This document shows, in pieces, positions 7,569-15,805 of a stretch of 64,000 nt of DNA. Location: contig CAKRDZ010000001.1 of assembly GCA_934316845.1 (NCBI GenBank), positions 124,001 through 188,000 on the forward strand, given 5' to 3'. The notes under the pieces are model-generated. The model saw only the letters and a program-made list of their open reading frames with translations, was not told the DNA's origin and made no database searches. This DNA comes from an uncultured Eubacterium sp. (GTDB taxonomy: Bacteria > Bacillota > Clostridia > Lachnospirales > Lachnospiraceae). A program made the position numbers and the translations under genes. The stretch's first letter is position 1; every line of letters starts with the position of its first letter.

Positions 7569-9458
7569 CTATACAGTTTCAGTTTCTTTTGTTTTCATTA
7601 TGCGGTTTACCGCATAGCCAAGACCCAGTAAGATCCAATGCGAGGACTGTACACCGACGACAGCATCGTTGGTAAGTCCGACAATCGTATATGCGATGGA
7701 AGACATAAGTAGTCCCAAGGCGACCCGTTCGATATTGCCGTTCAGTTTTCTCCGCCACAAGAGACGGATGCTCTGGACGATATAAAGGATCACGAGAGCG
7801 GCATAGGCAATCGCTGAGATTCCACCGGTCTGAATAAAGGTCTGCAAAAAGATATTATGCGGTTTGTCAACCAGAAGAGTGCTTCCACCGACGCGTTTGG
7901 AACCGACAAAATCTGCGTTTGGAAAAGCAATGATAAACGCATTTGGTCCGATTCCCTTGAACCAGTAGGTTTTCATCAAAGGAATGGTACGTGACCAGAT
8001 GTATCCACGGCGGTTTGCCATATTTTCCGAGTTTTTGAAACCAAAATGTTCCACTTCCTTCAGTTTGATCATTTTTCCGTATGGCGTGTAATATTTCCAT
8101 TCGTTGTTGTCATACATAAACGTAAATGAAATCTGATTTGGCGTGTCATTCAAAATAAATGCAGGACAGACTCCGTTTTCCATCGAATAACAGGTTGTTG
8201 TGAAAGAGAGCATCTGAAATCTCGGATCACTTGGCACAAGGGCACTTCCATTATTTACCAATGGTATGTTAGTACCTTTTGTATCCGTAATGGTAAGAGA
8301 TACATTGGTGCCATTTGTGACAGCAGCGTCCAGATGAAAGGATTCTCCATTGCGGAAATTGACCTTCATACGTGTCGGTGTTTCATTGACAATGGAGATC
8401 AGATTACGTGTGTCGACGGAACCATTTTTAATCTTTTCGAGAGAAGTCTTTGCATAATCTGTCTGTAGAACGCCGAAAGTACCGATGGCTCCCACAACAA
8501 CAATAGCAGCCAAAGCAATCCACCATTTTTTGTCATTTTTGTTGAAATAGTTAACAAAGACCAGGATCAGGGTTAAGGCGGCAATTCCGATCAATGTCAA
8601 GCCGGCGGCCGTAGAACCGGATCCGATCAGGGTTTTTACAAAGCCAATCGTTATAAGAACACCGGCAGCCTTACATGCAATGGATACCCATTTTTTGTCA
8701 GAAACTTTCAGGAAAATGAAAGTAATGACAACCGGCAGAAGTAAAGCGACATAGCATCCGGAATAGTTTGGATTCGAAAATGTCATAACGACGCTGGAAT
8801 ACCCCTCTTTAAAAGAGATTCCATTGACGTCGCTGTATTTGGTAATGATTTTCTGAAAGGTATCCCATAAAAGCGGATTTTTGTCAATTGCCTGCATAAA
8901 GCCAAGAAAGGACATCCACGCGGCGTGGATCATCAATCCGTAAATCATAATACGGATCCTTTGCTCAGAAGTTACTACAAAATACGCGAAGAAAAATAAC
9001 AAGCCGTAGGCAAGAAGAACCCACATGGTCTGCCACTGGTTATAACCACCACCATTGAAAGCCAGATCCGGGTATTTGCTTGCAACTGAAGAAATAATAA
9101 CCATTATGAGGTGAATGGCAAGCAAGAGGAGAATCTTCTTATCCGTATCGGCAAAAAGTGTTTTGAATGCCTTGCTGCTCTTCTTTGTCTGCTGCCATAA
9201 ATAATAGGACAGGAAGAGGATACAAGCGACACCTGCAACAACCAGTGCGACACCTTTGGAATATCCAAAAGAATCAATCTGCCCGGTTAATGGCGTATTG
9301 TTAAACCATTCGAACTGAGAAAAGTCAATTGTAAAATCATGTGTGAGTACGATCAAAGGTACAAAACATAAACCAAACAATATGGGTAGAAGCAGGAAAA
9401 TTTCCTGCCATAACTTTTTCTCGGTTTTTTGGTGTTTTTTATTGTACTTATTAGACAT
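7569..9458 (-). CDS. O-antigen ligase / Wzy-type membrane protein with large extracellular insert
   Basis: This is a 629-residue polytopic membrane protein with roughly a dozen hydrophobic segments. The O-antigen-ligase/polymerase motif is recognisable near the C-terminus: RGYIWSRTIPLMKTYWFKG followed by GPNAFIIAFP and DKPHNIFLQTFIQTGG. About 140 soluble residues (roughly 340-480), rich in beta-prone sequence, interrupt the membrane region before that motif and probably form an extracellular domain. Such proteins transfer or polymerise undecaprenyl-linked glycans outside the cell. It lies between a secreted Ig-like protein gene and the initiating sugar transferase, so a shared surface-glycan job is likely. 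Its acceptor (lipid, protein or polysaccharide) cannot be told. Confidence 0.82.
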   Translation of the reverse strand: MSNKYNKKHQKTEKKLWQEIFLLLPILFGLCFVPLIVLTHDFTIDFSQFEWFNNTPLTGQIDSFGYSKGVALVVAGVACILFLSYYLWQQTKKSSKAFKTLFADTDKKILLLLAIHLIMVIISSVASKYPDLAFNGGGYNQWQTMWVLLAYGLLFFFAYFVVTSEQRIRIMIYGLMIHAAWMSFLGFMQAIDKNPLLWDTFQKIITKYSDVNGISFKEGYSSVVMTFSNPNYSGCYVALLLPVVITFIFLKVSDKKWVSIACKAAGVLITIGFVKTLIGSGSTAAGLTLIGIAALTLILVFVNYFNKNDKKWWIALAAIVVVGAIGTFGVLQTDYAKTSLEKIKNGSVDTRNLISIVNETPTRMKVNFRNGESFHLDAAVTNGTNVSLTITDTKGTNIPLVNNGSALVPSDPRFQMLSFTTTCYSMENGVCPAFILNDTPNQISFTFMYDNNEWKYYTPYGKMIKLKEVEHFGFKNSENMANRRGYIWSRTIPLMKTYWFKGIGPNAFIIAFPNADFVGSKRVGGSTLLVDKPHNIFLQTFIQTGGISAIAYAALVILYIVQSIRLLWRRKLNGNIERVALGLLMSSIAYTIVGLTNDAVVGVQSSHWILLGLGYAVNRIMKTKETETV

Positions 9459-9487
9459 TTTAATATTCCCCTTTTGCTTTTAGCATG

Positions 9488-10213
9488 TTACTCGTTATCG
9501 TCACTGTCGTCGTCATTATCGTCATCGCTGTCCTCGTCGTCATCGTCATCATCGTCATCTGATAGGGAGGTGTCTTCTGTGACCGTTACATCACAGGTGG
9601 CATAAGCTCCTCCCTCATCTTCAGCAGTTACGGTGATGGTTGCGGTTCCGGGATCTCCGATGCAGAGTTCGCCATCAGAATCTACATCTACGACATCTTC
9701 ATCGTCGCTTTCAAAGATCACAGCTTTATTGCTGGCATTTTTTGGAAGAATCTGTTTGATCTTCAAAAAAATGTCAGCTTCTTCGGTTTCAGAGACCGTA
9801 AGTTTGGTACGGTTGAGAACAATCTTTTTTACAAGGATGTCCTGCGTGACGGTAACGCGGATACTTGCCTTTTTCTTAGGATTGACTTTTGATACGGCAC
9901 GGATGGTGGCGGATCCTTTTTTCAACCCCTTAATAAGTCCTTTTTTCGAAACAGAAACTATTTTTTTGTTGGAAGAAGTAAATTTTACAGCTTTAAATTT
10001 CTTTTTGTTTGGTGAGACAGAAACTTTGGTTTTTAACTGATACTTTTTCCCTTTTTGAAGTTTTAAGCGTTTTCCTGCTCCATTAAATTTTATAGTGCGT
10101 ACATTTGCCGGCAGTTTTTTTGCCGTGATCGTGGTTTTATTACCTTGTGCTGTGACGCCAAGTACCAAAGACGCAATCAATGTAAGTACAGCGGCTTTTT
10201 TTATTTTTTTCAT
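9488..10213 (-). CDS. Secreted bacterial Ig-like (Big_2) protein with poly-acidic tail
   Basis: The 241-residue protein begins with a signal peptide (MKKIKKAAVLTLIASLVLGV). Two bacterial Ig-like domains follow (about residues 35-120 and 122-210), shown by VKFTSSNKKIVSVSKKGLIK and VIFESDDEDVVDVDSDG with G-T-A-T-I strands. The first domain is strongly basic and the last 25 residues are almost all Asp, with some Glu, Ser and Asn. No sortase motif or anchor is seen. ATG 10213 was chosen because AGGGAGG lies 7 nt before it; upstream in-frame codons have no ribosome binding site. It is the first gene of the operon with the ligase and sugar transferase and might be their glycosylation target or a wall-associated scaffold, which is speculative. 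Confidence 0.8.
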   Translation of the reverse strand: MKKIKKAAVLTLIASLVLGVTAQGNKTTITAKKLPANVRTIKFNGAGKRLKLQKGKKYQLKTKVSVSPNKKKFKAVKFTSSNKKIVSVSKKGLIKGLKKGSATIRAVSKVNPKKKASIRVTVTQDILVKKIVLNRTKLTVSETEEADIFLKIKQILPKNASNKAVIFESDDEDVVDVDSDGELCIGDPGTATITVTAEDEGGAYATCDVTVTEDTSLSDDDDDDDDEDSDDDNDDDSDDNE

Positions 10214-10249
10214 AGACATACCTCCCTGATATGTGATAACAAAGAGAAC

Positions 10250-10279
10250 CACTCCCCCTTCAATCGGGAAAAGGGAGTG
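10250..10279 (-). terminator. Stem-loop after xylulokinase gene
   Basis: CACTCCC (10250-10256) pairs with GGGAGTG (10273-10279). On the minus strand it follows the stop of the kinase gene by about 20 nt and is followed by a T-rich stretch (GTTCTCTTTG). It separates the sugar genes from the glycan operon. Confidence 0.6.
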
Positions 10280-10300
10280 ATTTTCCTGCTAGTGTATGAG

Positions 10301-11779
10301 TTACGCTTTTAATGTATCATACAGATCTTTCACGGTTGGATAGATCTGTTTGAATTTTGCATATTTCTTGTCGTATTTTTCTGCCAAATCAGCATCCGGT
10401 TCTACAGAGTCGATTACTTTTACGATCTTTGCGGCAGCTTCTTCTACGGAAGCGTATTCACCACAAGCGACAGCAGCGAGCATTGCACCGCCGAGACCAG
10501 GGCCTTCTTCGCTTTCGATGATATTTACTTTAATGTTCAGAACGTTAGCTACGATCTTTCTCCAGAGTGGGCTCTTTGCTCCACCACCACAGATTTTAGT
10601 TTCCGTGATATTGATTCCGAGATCTCTTGCTACTTCGAAAGAATCACGGATCGCAAATGCAACACCTTCCAGAACAGCCTGTGTCATATCGGTTCTTGTC
10701 GTATCCATGGACATACCGATGAAGAGAGCACGTGCGTCCGGATTGTTGTGAGGAGAACGCTCGCCCATCAGGTATGGAAGATAGTATACATTGTTTTCAC
10801 CGAGTTTGTCATCGGTGATCGGTTTCTGCTCCGCAGGATAATCCTTGGTTCCGATGATCTCGTCCATCCACCATTTGTTACAGGAAGCGGCACTCAGCAT
10901 ACATCCCATCAAATGGTAATTTCCGTCAGCATGTGCAAAAGAATGAAGGGCGTTGAATTTATCGACACCAAATTCTTTGCTGGAAATGAAGATGGTTCCG
11001 GAAGTTCCGAGGGAAATGTTACATCCACCATCGCCTACTGTTCCTGTTCCGACAGCGGCAGCAGCATTGTCGCCGGCGCCGGCAGCAATTTTACAATTTG
11101 TGGTAAGACCAAGTTCTGCAGCAGCAGCTTCGGTCAGATTTCCGGTTACTTCAAAACTTTCATAAAGTTTTGGAAGCTGTTCTTCTTTGACATCGCAGAT
11201 TTCCATCATTTCCTTGGACCAGCATTTGTTCTTAACGTCCATCAAAAGCATACCGGAAGCATCAGAGTAATCACAACTGTGAACCCCTGTCATCTTGTAA
11301 GCGATATAGTCTTTTGGAAGCATGATCTTAGCGATCTTTTTGAAGTTTTCCGGTTCATTTTCTTTTACCCAGAGGATCTTTGGAGCAGTAAAGCCGGCAA
11401 ATGCGATATTTGCGGTATACTGTGACAATTTATCTTTTCCGATCACATCGTTTAAGTAATTTGTCTCTTTTGTGGTACGTCCGTCGTTCCAAAGGATAGC
11501 CGGGCGGATTACATTGTCCTCGCTGTCAAGGATCACAAGTCCGTGCATCTGTCCACCGAAGCTGATGCCGGCTACTTTGTCTTTTTCAAATCCGTCGGTC
11601 AGTTCTTTGATTCCGGTAACTACGGCATTCCACCAGTCTTCCGGTTTCTGCTCGGACCAGCCCGGATTTGGGAAGGAAAGTGGATATTCTTTTGAAACGA
11701 TATTTTTGATGGAACCATCTGCTTCCATAAGAAGAAGTTTTACGGCAGAGGTACCAAGGTCTACACCTATGTAATACAT
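10301..11779 (-). CDS. xylB: Xylulokinase (FGGY family)
   Basis: The 492-residue protein has the length and motifs of xylulokinases: the N-terminal phosphate motif YIGVDLGTSAVK, the sugar-binding FGGQMHGLV, ILWNDGRT, GAGDNAAAAVGTG and the C-terminal ATP-site motif GGGAKSPLWRKIVANVL. It phosphorylates D-xylulose to D-xylulose 5-phosphate in the cytoplasm and feeds the pentose phosphate pathway. It lies 90 nt downstream of an L-fucose/arabinose-isomerase-like gene on the same strand, so the pair probably isomerises and then phosphorylates one sugar. FGGY kinases are promiscuous in annotation; ribulose or another ketose cannot be excluded. Confidence 0.92.
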   Translation of the reverse strand: MYYIGVDLGTSAVKLLLMEADGSIKNIVSKEYPLSFPNPGWSEQKPEDWWNAVVTGIKELTDGFEKDKVAGISFGGQMHGLVILDSEDNVIRPAILWNDGRTTKETNYLNDVIGKDKLSQYTANIAFAGFTAPKILWVKENEPENFKKIAKIMLPKDYIAYKMTGVHSCDYSDASGMLLMDVKNKCWSKEMMEICDVKEEQLPKLYESFEVTGNLTEAAAAELGLTTNCKIAAGAGDNAAAAVGTGTVGDGGCNISLGTSGTIFISSKEFGVDKFNALHSFAHADGNYHLMGCMLSAASCNKWWMDEIIGTKDYPAEQKPITDDKLGENNVYYLPYLMGERSPHNNPDARALFIGMSMDTTRTDMTQAVLEGVAFAIRDSFEVARDLGINITETKICGGGAKSPLWRKIVANVLNIKVNIIESEEGPGLGGAMLAAVACGEYASVEEAAAKIVKVIDSVEPDADLAEKYDKKYAKFKQIYPTVKDLYDTLKA

Positions 11780-11814
11780 GAAATAGTCTCCTTTACTTTA
11801 AATTTAATAACAGT

Positions 11815-11842
11815 ACTAGCGACTCGTGGCCGGGTCGCTAGT
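11815..11842 (-). promoter_or_regulatory. Strong hairpin between isomerase and kinase genes
   Basis: ACTAGCGAC (11815-11823) pairs perfectly with GTCGCTAGT (11834-11842) around a 10-nt loop. There is no T-run on either strand, so it is not a standard terminator. It may be an RNA processing or stabilising element that sets different levels for the two genes. Confidence 0.5.
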
Positions 11843-11869
11843 TGTTGATAACATTATATCAATTATGAA

Positions 11870-13357
11870 TTATGCAAATGGGTTCTCGGTAGGATAACGA
11901 ACGCCTGCCGGCTGATTGTATCCGATCTCATCTACATCAACACCGATGTACTTGAATACTTCGTACAATGCTTTTCCAAAGTGTCCGAATGCAACAGCAC
12001 CATGATGAGGGAAGTTCTTCTCGATCAATACGTGGCGATAGAAGCGTCCCATCTCAGGAATGGCGAAGATACCGATTGCACCGAAACTACGTGTAGCAAC
12101 AGGAAGTACTTCACCGTGTGCAATGTAAGCACGAAGGTTAGCATCTGCTGTACTCTGAAGACGGAAGAATGTGATATCTCCAGGAACGATGTCTCCCTCG
12201 AGAGTTCCGTTTGTAACTTCGATAGGAAGTGAACGAGCCATGATCTTCTGGTATTTCATCTCGCAGAAAGAAAGCTTACTCGAAGCTGTATTTCCGCAGT
12301 GGAATCCCATGAATGTGTCTTTCAATGTGTAGTTTGCATATTTTCCTTTGATGTCTTCGTCGTACAGATCCTGAGGTACGGAGTTGTTGATGTCGAGAAG
12401 AGTTACTGTATCTTCACTTACAACAGTTCCGATGAACTCGGAAAGTGCACCATAGATATCTACTTCACAAGATACCGGAATACCTTTTGCTGTCAAACGG
12501 CTGTTTACGTAGCAAGGTACGAAACCAAACTGTGTCTGGAATGCAGGCCAGCATTTACCGGCGATTGCTACGAATTCACGATATCCTTTGTGATCTTCCA
12601 CCCAGTCAAGAAGTGTCAACTCGTACTGAGCAAGTTTTGCAAGGATTTCAGGTTTTTTATTACCGGCGCCAAGCTCTGCTTCCATTTCTTTTACAATGTC
12701 AGGAATACGAGCGTCACCTTCATGTTTGTTGAATGCTTCGAACAAGTCAAGTTCGGAGTTCTCTTCGATCTCTACACCAAGGTTGTAAAGTGGTTTGATC
12801 GGTGCATTACAAGCAAGGAAGTTCAATGGACGTGGTCCAAAGCTGATGATCTTCAAGTTGTTCAATGCATATACGGCACGAGCAATCGGTACAAATTCAT
12901 GGATCATGTCAGCGCAGTCCTCAGCAGTTCCAACCGGATATTCAGGGATGTAAGCTTTTACATTGCGGAGCTTCAAGTTGTAGCTTGCGTTAAGCATACC
13001 ACAGTAAGCATCTCCACGGCCGTCCATCAAGCTGTTTCCGGATTCTTCTGCTGCAGCAACGAACATCTTAGGTCCTTCAAAATGTTTTGCAAGAAGTGTC
13101 TCGGAAATCTCAGGTCCGAAGTTTCCAAGATATACGCAAAGTGCGTTACATCCGGCTTTTTTGATGTCTTCCAAAGCCTGAACCATGTGAATTTCGCTCT
13201 CAACGATACAAATCGGACATTCATAGATGTCTGCTGCATCATATTTTTTTGCATAAGCCTCTACAAGGGCTTTTCTTCTGTTTACAGAAAGTGACTCTGG
13301 GAAGCAGTCACGGCTTACTGCAACGATTCCAATTTTCATTTTTGGCATGTTACTCAT
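11870..13357 (-). CDS. L-fucose/L-arabinose isomerase family protein
   Basis: This 495-residue protein belongs to the fucose/arabinose isomerase superfamily. Visible features are an N-terminal Rossmann-like region (MKIGIVAVSRDCFPES), a central CWPAFQTQFGFVPCYVNSRL segment with conserved Glu in SCEVDIYGAL, and a metal-site region with DTFMGFHCGNTA. These enzymes interconvert aldoses and ketoses with a divalent metal. The downstream xylulokinase suggests that the product is a ketose handled by that kinase, but the exact sugar (arabinose, fucose, xylose or a sulfated sugar) is not readable from the sequence. An AAAGGATGG sequence lies 10 nt before the start. Confidence 0.85.
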   Translation of the reverse strand: MSNMPKMKIGIVAVSRDCFPESLSVNRRKALVEAYAKKYDAADIYECPICIVESEIHMVQALEDIKKAGCNALCVYLGNFGPEISETLLAKHFEGPKMFVAAAEESGNSLMDGRGDAYCGMLNASYNLKLRNVKAYIPEYPVGTAEDCADMIHEFVPIARAVYALNNLKIISFGPRPLNFLACNAPIKPLYNLGVEIEENSELDLFEAFNKHEGDARIPDIVKEMEAELGAGNKKPEILAKLAQYELTLLDWVEDHKGYREFVAIAGKCWPAFQTQFGFVPCYVNSRLTAKGIPVSCEVDIYGALSEFIGTVVSEDTVTLLDINNSVPQDLYDEDIKGKYANYTLKDTFMGFHCGNTASSKLSFCEMKYQKIMARSLPIEVTNGTLEGDIVPGDITFFRLQSTADANLRAYIAHGEVLPVATRSFGAIGIFAIPEMGRFYRHVLIEKNFPHHGAVAFGHFGKALYEVFKYIGVDVDEIGYNQPAGVRYPTENPFA

Positions 13358-13476
13358 TTTTCTAATACCATCCTTTCATTTATTCTGATAAAAAAATATC
13401 AAAGTTAGTAATTCTATTTTAAAGCATAATGAACAAAAAATCAACAAAAAAGCATATAAATTTTTGCATAATTTCG

Positions 13477-13505
13477 TTGCAGAATGGAAAAAATTAGTGT
13501 ATACT
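13477..13505 (+). promoter_or_regulatory. Sigma-A promoter of the unknown gene
   Basis: TTGCAG (13477-13482), a 17-nt spacer and TATACT (13500-13505) lie about 45 nt before the start codon at 13552. The region 13358-13476 is AT-rich and should also hold the divergent promoter of the isomerase gene. Confidence 0.75.
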
Positions 13506-13551
13506 AAAGTAGAAGGATTAGGATTGTGAAGAAAGAGAAAGGGATGATCCT

Positions 13552-14169
13552 ATGGTAGAGGCTTATAATTATTATGCCGGCGGTTTTATTCCAAAAGTGA
13601 ATCCTAAGACAAATGTACACAACCGCCGCGAATTAAAAAGTAAATATAAGAGTATCGTTGCGCTGAACAATGCCAATCCGCTGGCGATGATTTCCCTGTC
13701 GAAAGACACGAGTGATTACGCGCTGGATGTGAAATCGATGTCGATGGAATTAGGGGAAGCGGCTTCGCTTGCATTGGATTCGGATCAGCAGGGAGAGGCG
13801 CTTGAGACGACATTGCAGCTTTACAACAAATTATTGAGCCGCAGTGACGAGTATGGCAATCTGAAAAATAAACCGTCTCGTCCGGGGTGCGAACTCCGCA
13901 AGCTGGTAGAAGAGTGTGCGGATGAACTGACGTCCACCGGAATTGCTGTGGATGAATCCGGCTTTCTTTCACGAAAAGTAGAGGAAATGGACACGGTGCC
14001 AAAGGATTTTCTGCAGAAATTGAAGGAGAAGTGTGATTACATGAGCATGAATCCGATGGAATATGTGGAGAAAAAAGTTTACAGTTATGCGCATCTTCAC
14101 CGCAATGATGTGGGCTATGCTTATGCACAGTCCATTTACACCGGAATGTTTTTCAATTCTTACTGCTAA
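13552..14169 (+). CDS. Conserved-looking hypothetical protein
   Basis: The 205-residue soluble protein was not recognised. It starts MVEAYNYYAGGFIPKVNP, is mainly helical in appearance, has no signal peptide or membrane segment, and includes a Ser/Leu/Met-rich stretch (SMSMELGEAASLALDSDQ) and a C-terminal SYAHLHRNDVGYAYAQSIY. It has its own strong promoter and a GGGATGATCC ribosome binding region, so it is very likely expressed. It stands alone between divergent sugar genes and a patatin gene, so the context gives no function. Confidence 0.7.
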   Translation: MVEAYNYYAGGFIPKVNPKTNVHNRRELKSKYKSIVALNNANPLAMISLSKDTSDYALDVKSMSMELGEAASLALDSDQQGEALETTLQLYNKLLSRSDEYGNLKNKPSRPGCELRKLVEECADELTSTGIAVDESGFLSRKVEEMDTVPKDFLQKLKEKCDYMSMNPMEYVEKKVYSYAHLHRNDVGYAYAQSIYTGMFFNSYC

Positions 14170-14430
14170 GCGGAGAAATACAGGAAGCGTTCGGAAAGAG
14201 AACGCTTGCGAAAGAAAGCAATTATTGACACGAATTAATATAGAAGAAATACAATAGGAAAAGCAGGCTGCATTTGCTCTGAACGTAGAGAAAATGTGGT
14301 CTGTTTTGTTTTTCGGCTGTTGAGTTTGATGAGTTGCATTTCAGAGGATTTAAGGCTGTTATCTGTCTGTTTTAAGGCATTTAGTTGTCAGCAAAACAAA
14401 GATGTGGTTTTAAAAACTACATGTTGTAAT
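14170..14430. other. Intergenic stretch before the patatin promoter
   Basis: About 260 nt without a gene. A hairpin AAGCGTTC/GAACGCTT at 14185-14207 follows the stop of the previous gene but has no T-run. A near-palindrome GTGGTTTTAAAAACTAC lies around 14405-14421. Nothing else was recognised. Confidence 0.5.
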
Positions 14431-14486
14431 ATTCGTATTGACATGCGGGGCAAAGTGTGATACTCTCAAAGTATCAAAATACGAAT
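14431..14486 (+). promoter_or_regulatory. Promoter inside an inverted repeat, before the patatin gene
   Basis: TTGACA (14438-14443), a 17-nt spacer and TACTCT (14461-14466) form a promoter. It is framed by ATTCGTATT (14431-14439) and its exact reverse complement AATACGAAT (14478-14486). The repeat overlaps the -35 element and the start site, as an operator would. Confidence 0.6.
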
Positions 14487-14567
14487 GTGGGGATGGGAAA
14501 GTCTGGAATTATATGGTAAAGATTTGGCTGAAACGATGAAATAGAGATGGAAATGGAGGCTTGGCTT

Positions 14568-15410
14568 ATGAAGGGATTGGTTTTGGAAGGCGGAACATTT
14601 CGCCCGGTATTTAGTTCCGGTGTGATGGATGCGCTGCTGACGGAAAATATCATGCTGCCATATTGTATTGGTGTTTCTGCGGGCATCGCGGATGGTGTGT
14701 CATATATCTCAAAACAAAAGGGAAGAAATCTGGACATTATTACAAAATACCGCAATGACAAGCGTTATATGGGCCCGGGAAATTACCGCAGGCAGAAGAG
14801 CCTGTTTGGACTGGATTTTGTCTTTGGCGAAATCCCGGATAAATTGGTGCCTTTTGATAAGGAAACATTTTTTTCTTATGACGGAATCTGTAAAGTCGGC
14901 GTAACCAATGCAAAGACAGGGGAAGCCGAGTTTTTGAATGCGATGAATATGGATGAAAAGTACAGTATGCTGCGCGCGACTTGTGCGCTGCCGCTCTTTT
15001 TCCCGGCGATTGATGTGAACGGCACGAAATATTATGATGGCGGCTTGTCAAGCATTATCCCGGTGGAAAAGGCGATGGAAGATGGCTGTGATAAATTGCT
15101 CGTGGTGCTGACCCAGCCAAAAGGTTACGTCAAAAAGTTTGGAAAGTATGATAAAATGGGCGCAAAACTTCTTGCCCGCAAATATCCAAAAGTGCGAGAT
15201 CTGATTCTCAGCCGCCCGGATCGTTACAACGAACTGATTAAAAAGTGTGAGCAGTGGGAACGGGAAGGGAAGATTATGATCATTCGCCCGAATCATCTTC
15301 TCAACAGCTTTGAGGGGAATATCCAGAAATTGGAAGCTTCCTACTGGCACGGTTACCGCATGACAAAGGAAAAGATGAAGAAGATCAAACGTTTTCTTGA
15401 AATTGAGTAA
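14568..15410 (+). CDS. Patatin-like phospholipase / acyl hydrolase
   Basis: The 280-residue protein starts with MKGLVLEGGTFRPVFSSGVMD, whose GG..R element forms the oxyanion hole. The nucleophile elbow is GVSAG (GxSxG) near residue 40 and the catalytic dyad Asp is in YYDGGLSSIIPVEKA. It should hydrolyse acyl esters of phospholipids or related lipids in the cytoplasm. No signal peptide is seen. The ATG at 14568 follows GGAGG by 8 nt; the upstream in-frame ATG at 14547 would put that site inside the gene. It is transcribed alone and ends just before the tRNA promoter. Confidence 0.88.
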   Translation: MKGLVLEGGTFRPVFSSGVMDALLTENIMLPYCIGVSAGIADGVSYISKQKGRNLDIITKYRNDKRYMGPGNYRRQKSLFGLDFVFGEIPDKLVPFDKETFFSYDGICKVGVTNAKTGEAEFLNAMNMDEKYSMLRATCALPLFFPAIDVNGTKYYDGGLSSIIPVEKAMEDGCDKLLVVLTQPKGYVKKFGKYDKMGAKLLARKYPKVRDLILSRPDRYNELIKKCEQWEREGKIMIIRPNHLLNSFEGNIQKLEASYWHGYRMTKEKMKKIKRFLEIE

Positions 15411-15416
15411 AAAGCA

Positions 15417-15446
15417 TTGACACGATGGTGCCGGATTTGCTATAAT
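15417..15446 (+). promoter_or_regulatory. tRNA-Leu promoter
   Basis: TTGACA (15417-15422), an 18-nt spacer and a perfect TATAAT (15441-15446) end 11 nt before the tRNA. Confidence 0.85.
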
Positions 15447-15457
15447 TGTCTTTGCTT

Positions 15458-15539
15458 GCGGATATGGCGGAATTGGCAGACGCGCTAGATTTAGGTTCTA
15501 GTGTCAGCAGACGTGCAGGTTCAAGTCCTGTTATCCGCA
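15458..15539 (+). tRNA. tRNA-Leu, anticodon TAG
   Basis: The acceptor stem GCGGATA pairs with TATCCGC, the D-arm region is TGGCGGAATTGGCAGACGC, and the anticodon stem CTAGA/TCTAG encloses the loop TTTAGGT with anticodon TAG, which reads CUA. A long variable arm (GTGTCAGCAGACGT) fits a class II tRNA, and the T-loop is GGTTCAAGTCC. The 3' CCA is not encoded. Confidence 0.96.
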
Positions 15540-15540
15540 C

Positions 15541-15786
15541 GAAAGCATTGAGAAGTGCATAGCGGGTTGTGGGCGGCTGACGCGAGCTTGCTCGCAGGCT
15601 GACGCATCACAATCCGCGTATATACGGCGAAAGCCGTGGGACAAGCGCCCCTCCGGGGCGCTTGTATGCACTTCGCAAGGAAAGACCCTTCCGGGTCTTT
15701 TTTTATGCAGATGAGACCTTGGACCTGGGTCCAAGGTCTCCGCTTCGCTCTGTTCTGCGCCCTGTTATCTGCACGAAAGCCGTGGG
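15541..15786. repeat. Repeat- and hairpin-rich tail after tRNA-Leu with duplicated tRNA 3' end
   Basis: The last bases of the tRNA and its tail (15527-15546) recur with one mismatch at 15761-15780, and CGAAAGCCGTGGG occurs at 15628-15640 and 15774-15786. Between them are several hairpins, including GCGCCCC/GGGGCGC near 15645-15662 and a 13-bp palindromic stem at 15713-15740. No integrase or coding region was found. It looks like a scar of recombination between tRNA loci or of an excised element. Confidence 0.65.
15681..15704 (+). terminator. Terminator of the tRNA-Leu transcript
   Basis: AAAGACCC and GGGTCTTT form the stem, closed by a 4-nt loop and followed by a T-run reaching 15704. Confidence 0.85.
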
Positions 15787-15805
15787 TCATGGTTTAAAAA
15801 TGCTA

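Noticed and set aside
12299..13294. 331-residue plus-strand frame opposite the isomerase gene
   Set aside because: It is an antisense shadow of a clear isomerase-family gene, rich in Cys and Phe as expected of such shadows.
15521..15790. Minus-strand frame of 89 residues over the tRNA-Leu tail
   Set aside because: It overlaps the tRNA and is made of hairpin and repeat sequence.
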